DNA of 64,000 nucleotides from Pisolithus tinctorius (lineage: Eukaryota; Basidiomycota; Agaricomycetes; Boletales; Pisolithaceae): positions 806,001-870,000 of the forward strand of contig JANFAH010000013.1 in assembly GCA_024663395.1 (NCBI GenBank), read 5' to 3'. The notes under the pieces are model-generated. The model ran no database searches, was not told the DNA's origin, and was given only the letters and a program-made list of their open reading frames with translations. Of this stretch, positions 30,896-42,469 are shown piece after piece. Position 1 is the stretch's first letter. Each line of letters starts with the position of its first letter. The position numbers and the translations under genes were made by a program.

Positions 30896-31556
30896 GCTCT
30901 TGGGTGGCAACTTTTCAGAAGACATTATTAGAAAAGACACCCCCAAGTTTCAGCACCTTTGCTGATTTCATAAAAGATTTTAAAGCCTCATTTACCTCCC
31001 CTGACTCCACAGGCATCACAATCACCAAACTGCACACCCTCAAACAGAAGGAATCTGTGGAACAATACATCACAGACTTCCATACCACTGCTGCTGATTC
31101 CACCATCACCCAGGATGTCACCCTGATCAAGTTCTTCTCTCAGGGACTTAAACTGTTCATTGCAAACCACATCCACATGATGGAAACAACCCCCACCACT
31201 ATCAGCAACTGGTACAAACATGCTCAGAAGTTCAATGCTAAGTGGAGGAAAATAAACGAGCTTTCTGGAAAGAAAGAAAAGAGGACATTCTATCCAAAGA
31301 ACAGCCTTGCCAAAGAAAAAGACCCAAACACCATGGATGTGGATGGAGTGAGACTCTCCAAAGAAGAAAGAGACTGTCACATCAAAGAAGGAAGATGTTT
31401 CAGTTGTGGCAATAAAGGACACCTCTCTTGAGAATGTCCAGATAAAGGGAAAACTCCCCAGAAGAAAGTCAAGAAAATCCACAAAACTGTGGAAATAGAA
31501 GAAAGCGACAATGAAGAGAAAGTCACAGGACCCTCCATCACCTTAGTCAGTATTTC
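30896..31556 (+). pseudogene. Chromovirus C Gag, C-terminal part
   Basis: The sequence matches D Gag from CSWAATFQK onward: PPSFSTFADFIKDFKASF, LKQKESVEQYITDFHTTA and a knuckle CFSCGNKGHLS, followed by TGA (31429) where D has CAA. A basic and acidic tail continues. The N-terminal half was removed at the gag-only element junction. Confidence 0.8.
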
Positions 31557-31574
31557 TAGGGCATTAGGAAAGGA

Positions 31575-33655
31575 GTGTTAAAAGGGAACTCTGCATTGAC
31601 ATCAGATGTTCCCAAAATTAAGGACAGTCCTCTTTCTGTTGCACCTGTACTGGTATCCTCTACCCCAGACCATACTATGCAAATCCCCATTGCCCTTTAC
31701 ACATCAGAAAGAACTGAAAAAGTCATCAACACCACCACACTGGTTGATTCCAGTGCCAAAATCTCTTGCATTGATTGGGGATTTGTGTGAAAGCACCAGA
31801 TTCCCACTCAATGACTTGCAGAGCCCATCCTCACCAAAAATGTGGATGGAACCCAGAACTCCAAGGGAAGAATCCTGTTTTCTGCCACTCTGTACTTCAG
31901 GATTGAAGGACTTGTTCACCAGTCCTTCTTCCACATCATCAACTGTGGATTGGAGAATGTCATCCTTGGCCTCCCTTGGCTTCAGGAAAACAATCCTGTC
32001 ATTGATTGGAGAATGGGAACCCTCTCCATCAATGAAAGAACCAATAGGTCCAAGGAACTAAGGCACAACATCTCCTCCATTGCTGTCAAAGAACCCACCA
32101 TAAACCTTGTGTCCCCTGTTGAAAAGAAAGGGATCAACAAGTTTATGGACTATGAAGAACCAGAGGATGCAACCATCCAAGCACACTTTGTGATGTCAGT
32201 TGGAAAACTGGTTGAAGAAGCCAAGAAGACTAATCCCAAGAATAGTCTTCTTCAAAAAATCACCACTGCCACTGAATTGGCTCAGGAAGAACATGAAAAG
32301 AAACCAAAGGCCATCCTTCCTGATGACTATAAAAACTTTGCCTCAGTCTTCAAGAAACCTTCTGATGGGGTCTTACCCCTATCATGACCATATGACCATG
32401 CCATAAACCTTGTCAACGACTTTGTCCCCAAAGTGGCAAAAGCTTACCTGCTCTCTCCCTCTGAAAGAGAGTCTGCAGAGAAATTTATTGAAGAAAATCT
32501 TTGAGAAGGGAAAATTTGCCCCTCAAAGTCTCCCCAAGCCACTCCCTTCACCCCTGCCAAGACTACTGATATCTGAATAAGAACACAGTGAAGGATGTGT
32601 ACCCCCTTCCCCTCATCTTGGATCTTGTCAATAAACTCAAGGGAGCATCTATCTTCACAAAAATGGATGTAAAATTGGGCTACAACAATGTCCACATCAA
32701 AGAAGGGAACCAATGGAAAGCTGCATTTTTTACACATAAAGGACTTTTTGAACCAACTGTTATGTTCTTCAGACTGTGCAACTCTCCCACCACCTTCCAG
32801 CAATTCATGAATGACTCTTTCTGAGACATGATCACTGAAGGATGGCTAGTTGTCTATATGGATGACCTCCTCATCTTTTCCACTGATCCCAAAGAACATA
32901 AACAAAGAACCTGTCATGTTCTCAAATGAATGAGGGAACTGCCACTCCCTCTTAAATTAGAAAAGTGTCATTTTGATCTAACTGAAGTGGAGTATCTTGA
33001 AATGATCATCAAGGAAAACACCATCGCCATGGACCCTGTCAAAGTCCAAGGTATTGCTGAATAGCCTGTCCAAAAGAAGGTCAAGGATGTATGATCCTTC
33101 TTAGGATTTGCCAACTTTTATTGGAGATTCATCCCTTACTATTCAGACATCGCTTGCCCCCTTATTGACCTTACCAAGAAGACAACTACTTGGGAATGGT
33201 CAAAGAAATGTCAAAACATCTTTGAACTCCTGAAAAGGATCTTCATGGCACAACCAACCCTTCAAATGCCTGATACCTCTCAGCCATTCACGATAACCAC
33301 CAACACATCCAAGCATGCAACTGGAGGTGTTCTCCTCCAGGAAGATTCCAATGGCCAGTGGCAACCCTGCACCTTCATCTCTCAGTTGTTTAACCCCACA
33401 GAAAGAAACTATGACATCTATGACAGAGAGCTCCTAGGTGTCATCAGAGGCTTGAAGTGCTGGAGGCATTACTTCCATGGATCACCATTTCCAGTCAAGG
33501 TCTTCACCGACCACAAAAACTTGACCTACTTTAAAGCACCCCAGAACTTGAACCATTGCCAGGCTTGCTGGCTCCTTGACCTCACAGACTTTAATCTGCA
33601 ACTTGAACATGTACTGGGCAAAAACCTAGCTGCACCCAATGCACTTTCCCACTGA
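31575..33655 (+). pseudogene. Chromovirus C protease, RT and RNase H
   Basis: The protease motif is TTTLVDSSAKISCIDWGF; D has VDSGAEISC, so Gly-Ala is altered here. RT includes [39 protein letters not shown] and the active site YMDDLLIFS at 32855-32880. RNase H has TNTSKHATGGVLLQ and DRELLGVIRGLKCW, ending NALSH then TGA at 33653. TGA codons at about 31788, 32385, 32503, 32822, 32927 and 33090, and TAG at 33062, interrupt it. Confidence 0.85.
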
Positions 33656-33712
33656 CCTGATCATGTCCCTGATGACAATGAAGATAATAAAGGAGTCACC
33701 CTCCTTCCTCAG

Positions 33713-35221
33713 ATGTTGTTCATCAATCTCATCAATATGAACCTCACCCAGAAGGTTGCATCTTCCTCTATGAAGGATCCTGTAGTCCAAATGGCACTAC
33801 ATGCCATCAAAAATGTTGACATGCCACTCCCTTTCAAGTCCCACCTCTCTGATTGGAGGTTTGACAATGGAGTGCTACTCTATAAAAACCAGGTGTACAT
33901 CCCTGATGACCCCACTCTCCACCAGACCATTGTGTCCAACCACCATGACCATCCCTCTGCTGGACACCCCAGTGTCCTGAAAACCCCACAGCTTGTCTCT
34001 TCTGAGTTTTGGTGGCCTGGGCTCACTTCTTTTGTCTGAAAATATGTAGAAGGCTGTGCAACATGCCAGCAAAATAAAGTAAACACCCACCTGATGATGC
34101 CACCCCTCATGCCCATCCCCTCGACCTCGACCCACCCCTTCCAACAGATCTCCTGCAATCTGATCACCAATCTTCCCCTTTCAAAAGGCTATGATTCCCT
34201 TTTGGTCATGGTAGACAATGGGCTTACAAAGGGGGTAATTTTCACACCTATGAAGAAAACTGCCTCCATTGCTGACATTGCAGCACTCTTTTTCAAGAAA
34301 GTCTACTCCCACTTTGGGTTGTATGATAAAATCATATCTGACAGAGGTCCTCAGTTCACCTCAACATTTGCTAAAGAACTTGCTTCCCTTCTGGGATACT
34401 CCCTCACCTTGTCAACAGTGTATCACCCTCAAACTGACAGAGAAACTGAACATGTGAATCAGAAGGTTGAAACTTACCTCCACATCTTCTGCCAGAATGA
34501 CCCCACCTTGTGGGTGGATAACCTCCCAATGGCTGAATTTGCACACAATCACCGCCCTCATTCCATCACCATCAGTCACTGTTCTACCTCATGTATGGGT
34601 ATGAACCAAAACTGCTTCCATCCCTTATCATGGAAACCCACCTTCCCACTGCCAAGTCCAGACTCAAGGAACTTAAAAAGGCTAGAGAAGAAGCCCTTGC
34701 AGCACATGATCTGGCCAGAAAAACTATGAAAGACTGCTTGTCATGACCTTTCACCCCATTCCAAAAAGGTGATAAGGTTTGGCTAGAAGCACAGAACTTA
34801 AAATGTTCCTACAAAAACAGAAAGTTCACCCCAAAACAAGAAGGATCCTTTACCATCTCTGATGTCCTATCCTGATCACCTATTGCCTCACAATTCCCAC
34901 CCAATGGAAGATCCACAATGTCTTCCATGCTTCTCTCTTATCACCCTATCATGAAAATGATGTCCACAGACTGAACTTTCCAACTCCACCACCTGACCTT
35001 ATCAATGAAGAAGAAGAATATGAAGTAGAAGTGATAGTTGGCCATAAACAGTCTGGCCATGGACACACCTTTTTAATCAAATGGAAAGGCTACCCTTCTT
35101 CTGAGAACTCATGGCAAAAGGAAACACACCTTGAACACACAGATGATATGCTCTCCACATATAAGAAACACTTCCCAAGAGACTTTCCCCCTCAGAAACC
35201 ACCTACTCAATGCTCCTCTTG
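33713..35221 (+). pseudogene. Chromovirus C integrase and chromodomain
   Basis: The zinc-binding part reads HHDHPSAGHPSVLKT...CATCQQNK. In the core, the first Asp position reads QISCNLITNLPLS, with Asn for Asp. The second Asp is in IISDRGPQFTS, and the Glu in HPQTDRETEHVNQ. After several frame changes (34560-35000) the chromodomain FLIKWKGYPSSENSWQKETH ends at 35221. A TGA at about 34037 replaces Arg. Confidence 0.82.
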
Positions 35222-35246
35222 AACTATCAGAAATATCACCTTCAAA

Positions 35247-36254
35247 ATGCCTCCCCATCATTACACTTACCCCTGTGAACCCTCTCATCATCACACTCCC
35301 TTTGCTTGTCATCAATGACAGCCTGCCAGCAATCAAATGATCATCTCTTACTGCCTCTTCTTTGTTGATCCCACTGTCATTGGCACTGTCTACCATGAGG
35401 TCAATGAGAACTCTCCCCTTGATTTATTATATCATGCCACCATCCAAGCCCTTTGGCTTGAAGAACTGTCTTGCTATGTGAACCAACAGAACCCCCTCCT
35501 ATCCCCTGCACAAACCATCTTGAACAAAACTGCTTATGAACAGGTCCCCCTGCTCTTAAGACTTTTTGACATCCTTGGAGGCACTGACCTCATTTACAAT
35601 GTCCATCAGTATCCCATGTTGATCACTCCTCCCCCTCCTGGGTCTAGAAGACCCTTGACTGCAACCTCTCCCCCAATTTCCTCCATGTCATCCTCTCCCC
35701 TGGCATTGTCACCATCATCCTCCCAGTCATCCTGCTCTCTCTGAAGAGCTGATAGACCTCGTGCCTGCTGCTTATCAGGCCCCAACCCCCAACCATGTGA
35801 GTCTCACAGCTTGTCTTCACCATCTGTAGTCGACCCAGAGGTCACCTTCAGTGTCTCTAGAGCTGAACTTGATTACACTCTAGGACAAATTGAAACCCTA
35901 GCTGAACTACCACTGTCTCCTGTGCTGAATGCACTCACCATGGCTGATTGTCCTCTGACTCTGTCTGATCCACACTGTCATCAAGCATGTTATGTCTGCT
36001 GCTGCCTTGGGCACATCTGCATAAATTGTGGACTCTATGAATGTCCCCTCTGCCATGCCACCTGTCCTGGGCATACTCAGGCCCAATGCCTGTCTATATG
36101 CCCTTGCCACCCATTACAAGAAAGAGTTGCCACCCCTACCTTGGTGGACAATCATACCCTTGTCAGGAGTGAAGATAATGATTTATATGACAACAACTTT
36201 GACTTTGACAACTCCACCATCAGCAATATGACTGGAGAACCTTACAGAGAGTAG
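35247..36254 (+). pseudogene. Chromovirus C ORF3 with Cys-rich domain
   Basis: A 336-codon frame begins with ATG 35247 (MPPHHYTYPCEPSHHH), 26 bp after the chromodomain stop. All its pieces are in one frame, interrupted by a TGA near 35318 and a TGA at 35742-35744. The middle is Pro/Ser-rich. The C-terminal third has a dense Cys/His cluster (HQACYVCCCLGHICINC, then YECPLCHATCPGH) that could bind zinc. An acidic tail precedes the stop. It occupies the same position as ORF3 of chromovirus B but shows no clear sequence match to it. No known domain was recognised. Confidence 0.6.
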
Positions 36255-36279
36255 TTGAAGTTGGGGACTTCAATGCTTA

Positions 36280-36291
36280 GAAGGGGGGTAA
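36280..36291 (+). promoter_or_regulatory. Polypurine tract of chromovirus C
   Basis: GAAGGGGGGTAA lies directly before the LTR start TGTTATG at 36292. It is the equivalent of the tract at 10727-10737 in element B. Confidence 0.75.
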
Positions 36292-36719
36292 TGTTATGTT
36301 TCACCCCTGTTTGTCTCTCTTTCACTGTGTGTTTACCTTGTGTTTGATCTGGTGGACTACTTTTCCTTTTCAAGCTGTCTTCTCCCTGATCCAATGGCTC
36401 CCTGTTTCCACCACTAGTGTTACTGGCTCGTTACATGCTTGGGACATGTGTTGTTATTGTTCAACCAATAGTGTAGTTACCTCATTACATGCAGATGCCT
36501 CATGGTCTGTTTCCTTGTAGTATTTAGTCTGCCAGCTCAAGTCCTGGAATCCCAGACTTGAGCTGCTCAATCATATGCAGCATTCTCAGAACTTTGTCCT
36601 CAGTGTCCCTTACCAGGACCACTCTTATCGGCATTGACCAAATCCTCTGTCATTCACAGAGGTTACTGCAGCTGTCACTCAGTAGAAGACCAATAGTCTG
36701 CATTTGAGCTCTCCCATAT
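36292..36719 (+). repeat. 3' LTR of chromovirus C (truncated)
   Basis: It aligns with the D LTR (46321-46772, reversed) up to GAGCTCTCCC. The TATA-like TATTTAG is at 36521, and AGACTTGAGCT at 36554-36564, 33 nt later, is the predicted RNA 5' end. The last 30 bp of the LTR are replaced by unrelated sequence. Confidence 0.8.
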
Positions 36720-36799
36720 TGATGACCATGCAAGATGGGAAGAGCCATTCATTGGAGATGAGATGTGAAGGAAAGTGACTATACATGACAATGTGTGAG

Positions 36800-39000
36800 C
36801 AACATCCAGACAGTCATGACACAAGAAACAACAATGACAGTGCTTGGCATGGACTGAAGGCCATGTGAGGCAGGAATGGCCATCTGAAGGGAACAGGAAG
36901 CTGGCTATCTACAACAAACAGTGATTGCAATACAAGAGACAACAACAACAACAAGGCTTGACACAGACCAAAGGCCATGCAATGTGAGAATGGCCACACA
37001 ATGGATATGAGGCACAGTGGGGACAAATGATGAGCTCAGCAGCTCAAGGTTTCACATTTGTCTCATGATATTTTACTTACATCTTTGTTATCCTAGGGAA
37101 GATGGATATCTACAACAAACTGCAATTGCAATACAAGAGCCTACAAGGAGCTATGAACAACAGTTGTGTGGAAGTACAGAAAGACAAGTGTGACAAATAC
37201 AGTTCAGTCTACAACAGCAAATTTCAAAGTTGTGGCAAGAGCTGCCCATTCATAGAGATGTGTTCATGTGCTTAGCATGCAATGGCTCAAGTTTTCATTT
37301 TAGTTTCATGGGTTTTTACTTACAGTTAGGTTATTCTAGAATAGATGGTGACTCCAAAGAAAGAACATATCAACCTACAGAGTGACAAGCACAATGACTA
37401 CAAGATGCCACAAGAAATGAATTTGAAGCAACTCTGTGGGCTTGCATGCAAGACTTACAGCTGTTTGCAAAACAATGTGGAAAATCTGTTTGATGATTAG
37501 TCTGTTTGAATATAGCCAGGATAGGACCCCGAAACCACCTCTAAGGTAATAGTGTGTACTGTAACTAGCATGTACTTAGACTTTGTCCCTATGGCAGACT
37601 TGTTTTTCAACATGTCATCACTGTCATGATCCCCCACTCCCAATGCAGAAAAATTACATTCTTTCACAATTTCACTTTCTGTCTATGAACTCAAGAAAAG
37701 GAGAAGGGAAAGACCACCCCAAAAACGACCATGAAGCTTTAACCATTTTTGTTCCTCCTATCATTTTCAGGTATTGAGCTTGTCAGCCCTCACCCCTGTA
37801 TTTTTAGCTCTTCAAGTCATAGCTTTGGGCCTTTCAGTGTTTTTCAGGCTTTTTCATTCTTGTTGTTTTCTCAGCTACAAATCTGTATTTCTAGTTATAC
37901 TTGTTTTCTTTTGAGTCTCCTCATAGTGCTGCCCTAGTCATCAATGATCCTGTACTTATCCAAGTCAGCATGCTTACTCATGCTCCAATGCTATTTGTAT
38001 CCCATCCTCACCTCAGTGCCTTGACCCATTAGTAGTGTACTATGGTAAACAGACAGTAGTTACCCACTAAGGTACTTCTGGGGTCCTATCCCAGCTATAT
38101 CTGAACAGTCTGATTGTTGAACAGATTTTCCACATTGTTTTGCAAACAGCTGTAATACTAATAGCAACACAATGGCAAGGTGTGGAGTTGCAATGAGACA
38201 TGCAACAAGTGAGCAGTTTCAAGATCATGCCAACTGGGCTCAAAGGCCCAGGTTTTAGTTTCTCCTTAAGCTGTTTTACTTACACCTATGACATTTTAGG
38301 GAATATGACTGTGTACAGGGCATCATATCAAAGCTACCACCACAGTGAACAAGAGTGGCAACAACAACAACAACAACAACAACAAGGCTTGACACAGACC
38401 AAAGGCCATGCAACATGAGAATGGCCATACAATGGATGCAAGGCATGGTGGAGACAATTGACAAGCTCAGTAGCTCAATGTTCCATGTTTATTTCAGGAT
38501 ATGCTACTTACATCTTCACTATTCTAGGAAAGATGATTATCTATGATGAACAGCAATCACGATGCAAGTGTTTATGATGGACTACAAGCAAAGAGTAGAT
38601 GACAATGTTAAAGGGGAAATGTGTCAACTTACAGAGCAACAAGAATGATTAATGCAAAGTACCACAAGAGAAACACTTGAAGTGACACCACAGACTCATA
38701 CACCAGAACTACCATGAATATCAGTGTAATGGCAAATTTTGGGATTGTGATGAGACATGCAATGTGCAGAGAGCATCAAGACCATGCTGAGAGGGCTTGA
38801 AGGCCCAAGTTTTGGGTTGTTCTTTCATACATTTTACCTACAGCTGCTTTGTCTTAGGGAGTGTGAGTTTCCACAAGGTATCAACAAATCTTCAAGCAAC
38901 AAATTGCCTACAGTACAGAAGTTAGCACCAAGACCAGCAACTGTGTACCTTCAAACCAAAGATGCCTATCTGGTTGTCACTTGAAGCCATTTCATAGGTC
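36800..39000. repeat. Degenerate tandem array, period ~245 bp
   Basis: A TTTTACTTACA...TTCTAGG-AAGATGG word recurs near 37066, 37315, 38271, 38505 and 38830. Subtracting the 0.7-kb MITE between the second and third makes the first three steps about 249, 250 and 234 bp; the last is 325. Units share CAGCTCAAG, GGCTTGACACAGACCAAAGG and CAA-repeat segments (CAA runs at about 36925-36950 and 38360-38385). ORFs here are short and inconsistent between units. The array borders the truncated LTR of element C. Confidence 0.55.
37458..38152. mobile_element. MITE with CAGCTGTTTGC inverted ends and TA duplication
   Basis: The left end is TA then CAGCTGTTTGCAAAACAATG; the right end is its complement followed by TA. 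The similarity of the two inverted ends extends imperfectly for about 110 bp. The 695-bp element has no transposase. It sits inside the 245-bp tandem array. The TA target and CAG start fit Tc1/mariner-type MITEs. Confidence 0.65.
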
Positions 39001-39093
39001 AATGTATTGTCAAACAACTGGCAAGGAGAGACACTGTCTCTGTGTTGGATACTATGCAGAGAGGTAGTGTCTCATTTTGTAGGGCAAGGGTCA

Positions 39094-39834
39094 CTGGTGA
39101 ATGGGACATGTTGGATGCATTGAAGAAATCAGGCATTACATATATCATACAGAATACCTTACTACAGCAAGGTGCCAAAAGACCCCTCTGTCTACTACAA
39201 GGACAGCATTGAGGGCACCTGAGTCATCATCAACACCACTGTCACAGCCAGCATCCTACTCTACCCAGAGAAGTCATTCAATGCATATAATGATGCCCAA
39301 GAGATATTCAGGCCTGGAGGCCACATCCAGATCAGTGACAACCATAATCTGTTCAATCATACCTATGTCAAGAACATCGCATGCAAGCACCTGCTGGCTA
39401 GGGACAAACTCATCCTTCCTACCTCTCACTCCTCTACCACCTCAAGTGAACCCAAACTAGATTTCAAGAGTGCAACAGTGAAGCTCAACAAGTCTCTGCA
39501 CTGCACTCTCCCTCCCATATGTACTGCAACTGAATATCACCACACGATTCACAGTCCCATACAGCTGCTTGGTTCCTATGTCACACCTGCACCCAGTGCT
39601 GAATCCATCCTATCTGTGTTCAACACCCCATTCAACTCATGTGAACTTGAGCACCTCACTGTCTGTTCTCAAGTTGAAGGACATGCATTCTTCATCACAG
39701 ATGGAGAACCATTTTGTAGCTTAGATTTTACAAGGATATGCGACAGGTACAAGCAAAGACCATTGCACTTAAAGGTACAGGGCACATGCAAATGGCTACA
39801 TGAAGAGATGAGGGTATGGTTCATCATTGAATGA
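39094..39834 (+). pseudogene. Sterol C-3 dehydrogenase (ERG26-like) relic
   Basis: In one frame pieces read SVYYKDSIEGT, TGA, VIINTTVTASIL, YPEKSFNAYND, FRPGGHIQISDNHNLFNHTYVKNIACKHLLARDKL, FKSATVKLNKSLHC and HAFFITDGEPFCSLDFTR. These match the order of segments in fungal sterol-4-alpha-carboxylate 3-dehydrogenase, the NAD-dependent SDR of ergosterol synthesis: NTTVTA, YPEK-AYN, GD-N-F-TYV-N and FFITDGEP--FWDF. The catalytic YxxxK region and the N-terminal NAD motif are missing or deleted. No introns are evident. It is probably a captured or retroposed and decayed host gene; recognition is from memory of the family. Confidence 0.55.
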
Positions 39835-39840
39835 TGGCCA

Positions 39841-41030
39841 GTTGAAGCAACAGCAAACTTTCAGTGGAGGAGAGGCATAGTAGATTCAAGTCTGGAGCTC
39901 AACAGCTCCTTCTTTTCCTTATGTTTGATGCTGTTGCACTTACTACTACTTTACAATAAGGAAATCTGATATATATGAAGGGGATCGAGCACCATCCAAG
40001 TGGCTGCAATACAGGAAAGTACAATGACATACGAGAAGGGACAGTGGACCATCCATGCCACATCATGTGGTGCAACTTGATGGAGCTACTATGATCTCAG
40101 GATGGTTCCCTGGAGGAGCTGGTCACCAAACAACAATGCCAGTCAGAAAAAGCCAAAGGGAAGAGACCCTGGACAGAAGGTGAGGTCATGATCAATTTGG
40201 ATATACATAACTGATTGTGCATTAAGTAAATTCCATTGATGGCTCTGACTACAGACATCACTTGGAGGAGGAACCAGCTCCTCCCACAAAACCTTCCACC
40301 AAACAGTAATGGATAGATGGTATGTCAGAGCCAGTCAGATTCTTTACTGGTAACCCTAACATGACTTGAAATTGTGTGCCCAAGATCATCCCACCAGAAC
40401 ATCCAACACACAGGAGGACTACAGATGATGGAACCAGTCCACATCAGACCAGCACAATATGGCTACTGCATACCCCAAGCCAGCTGGTAAGTGGTATCCA
40501 GCAACAATGAATATTGCTGATAGAATTGTATCAGACAATCATGCCAATGATGGTGGCAATTGTTGATGCACATTAATTATGTTTCTTACACTGGTAATAT
40601 CTTACATAAGCACAGTCATTTCGGCACATTGTTTTTCCTTCATGCACCTCAGTCTTCTACCAATAGAAGCCTGAGGTGAGGTCCCTTTATTATGAGTTAC
40701 AGCTACCTTACTGAAGTTATTTAGTATCTTCCCTTTTATTAGGTTAGTTGTACCTCAGTCTTCTACCAATAGAAGCCTGAGTATCTTCCCTTTTATTAGT
40801 CTGTCATTACTCGGAAGCAACCCTCCAGAAGCAATTTGACTGTGAGGAACCCCAAGCCTAAGCCAAGAATCAGATCCAAAGGCACAGCAAGCATTTTACA
40901 ATTTTCTTTGTACAAACATAGGGAAAAAAAATCTTTGAAAAGATACTTTGTTTTATCTCATGTTCTCTGCTGAAACACATGGCAATAATGTTGAATTTTG
41001 AAAGGTGTTTCTGACAGAAAACATGACACA
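39841..41030. other. No gene seen; two copies of a short palindromic repeat
   Basis: There is no convincing ORF. CCTCAGTCTTCTACCAATAG with its palindromic partner arm occurs at about 40647-40676 and again at about 40753-40781, and TATCTTCCCTTTTATTAG is also duplicated beside them. The rest is unassigned repeat-like sequence. Confidence 0.4.
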
Positions 41031-42469
41031 GTGGATTTCCAATGTTTTATTGGTGAAAAACAATTACCATGACCCACCACCAAAAACCAAAAACAATCAT
41101 CAAAAAAATTATTAGTACTGTTTTCTACATGTTATGCAATACATTAATCAAATACTTTACCACAAAATAATTTAAACAAACTGATCATTGAAGAACATGT
41201 AATGTTACATGGAACATCAAAAGTAAATGGTATATGTTTTGTACATGATAATAATAAAAACATTTGGCCAAGTCTTTCAATGTTCACCTGAAAAAAAAAA
41301 ACAGAACAGCAGTTCAATGTTTTCTCTAAAAACATGACATGCTAAACTACAATTTTTATGTACAAGAACATGGTACTGAGAGCATGCCAAATGTTCTAGG
41401 TCAAATTACAGTATCTTATCTCCCAGAAAACATGATAAATAAATAATGTATTAAGATATCCTGTTCTACCACAGAATAACTGTGAAGCAGGCATGTTATA
41501 TGTAGAGGTGTTGTGAAGGTTCTGAGCTGTTTAGGTTCATTTGTGGGCATGACTGCCTTGTGCACAGATCCAAGTTTGTCTCTCTTTGACATTGTTTCAT
41601 AGGTGATAAGCTGACCACTCCCTTCCAGTGTGCTTGACTTGTTTTTCCAATCTTTCAGCATCTCTGCCCTAGCTGCATCATCAGGCCTCTTGCTGCTCTG
41701 CTCTGCTGTGCACTTAGTCCCTCAGTAGCTTGTCAGCATACTGAGGTCTATCTACAGATTCCACAATTATATCCTAAAATAAAAGATGAAACACATAAAA
41801 CAGTATAATGTATCACTGATAAAATGACTCATCCAGTTCTTCCAATGAGGACCATGGTGGGTCTGTCATGCACAAAATATCCTGTTTGACAGTTGTGGAC
41901 AGACAAACATGACAATTTTACTCATTGAATTATTCCAATATGGCACAACATTCCAGGGGTGTTACAAATGTGTACTAGGCATATTTAGGACATAACAATG
42001 CAATCTGCATGAGCCAATTTTTGTTATACTAAGTTTTTGAAATTTTGACCCAAAAATGTGGCCAGCCCCCAAAAGAATTTGTAAAAATCCTGGAAAAAGC
42101 GGAATAAGTAGCATTAGCCTAGTACAGTATGATTGCAATGTCAGGGTACAGCTGTCACACTAGTGAGGAGCAGAAAAAATTGAGCAAGTCTGAGGTTTGT
42201 GGTCATGTGAATTGCTGATCTTAGACACAGGAATGCCCTTGAAAATCCACTGTAACATGCAACATGGCTGGTCTGCATAACCAGAGCTCAGCTGTTGTTG
42301 AAACAGGCAATGTATCATTCCCTGATACACCCAAATCTGACAAGGATCAGCACACAAGCAAATGCATGAGGACATGATCTCATGCTCCCAGCCCTGAGGC
42401 AGAAGATGAAGAACTGGAGTGGAAATGCACCAATGTACTTGACAGTTTGAAGTTTACAGCACAGTGATC
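41031..42469. other. AT-rich unassigned sequence with a possible coding relic
   Basis: This stretch is AT-rich with many A/T runs. On the minus strand 41760-41416 reads a protein-like but broken segment (RPQYADKLLRD, stop, then AEMLKDWKNKSSTLEGSGQL...). I cannot name it. Chromovirus D is truncated at about 42470. Confidence 0.3.

Larger units (their letters stand above)
30894..36719 (+). mobile_element. Chromovirus C (Ty3/gypsy, plus strand, CpG-depleted)
   Basis: From the middle of gag this element reads PR, RT, RNase H, integrase, chromodomain, an extra ORF, PPT and 3' LTR. It is the same family as chromovirus D: Gag and Pol are closely similar and the LTR starts the same way. Many in-frame TGA codons stand where Arg is expected. 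Its 5' part is missing left of the gag-only insertion, and its LTR is truncated near 36719. Confidence 0.88.

Noticed and set aside
36925..38385. CAA-repeat stretches considered as CRISPR-like or polyglutamine coding
   Set aside because: They are simple microsatellites inside the tandem array, with no spacers and no long open frame.
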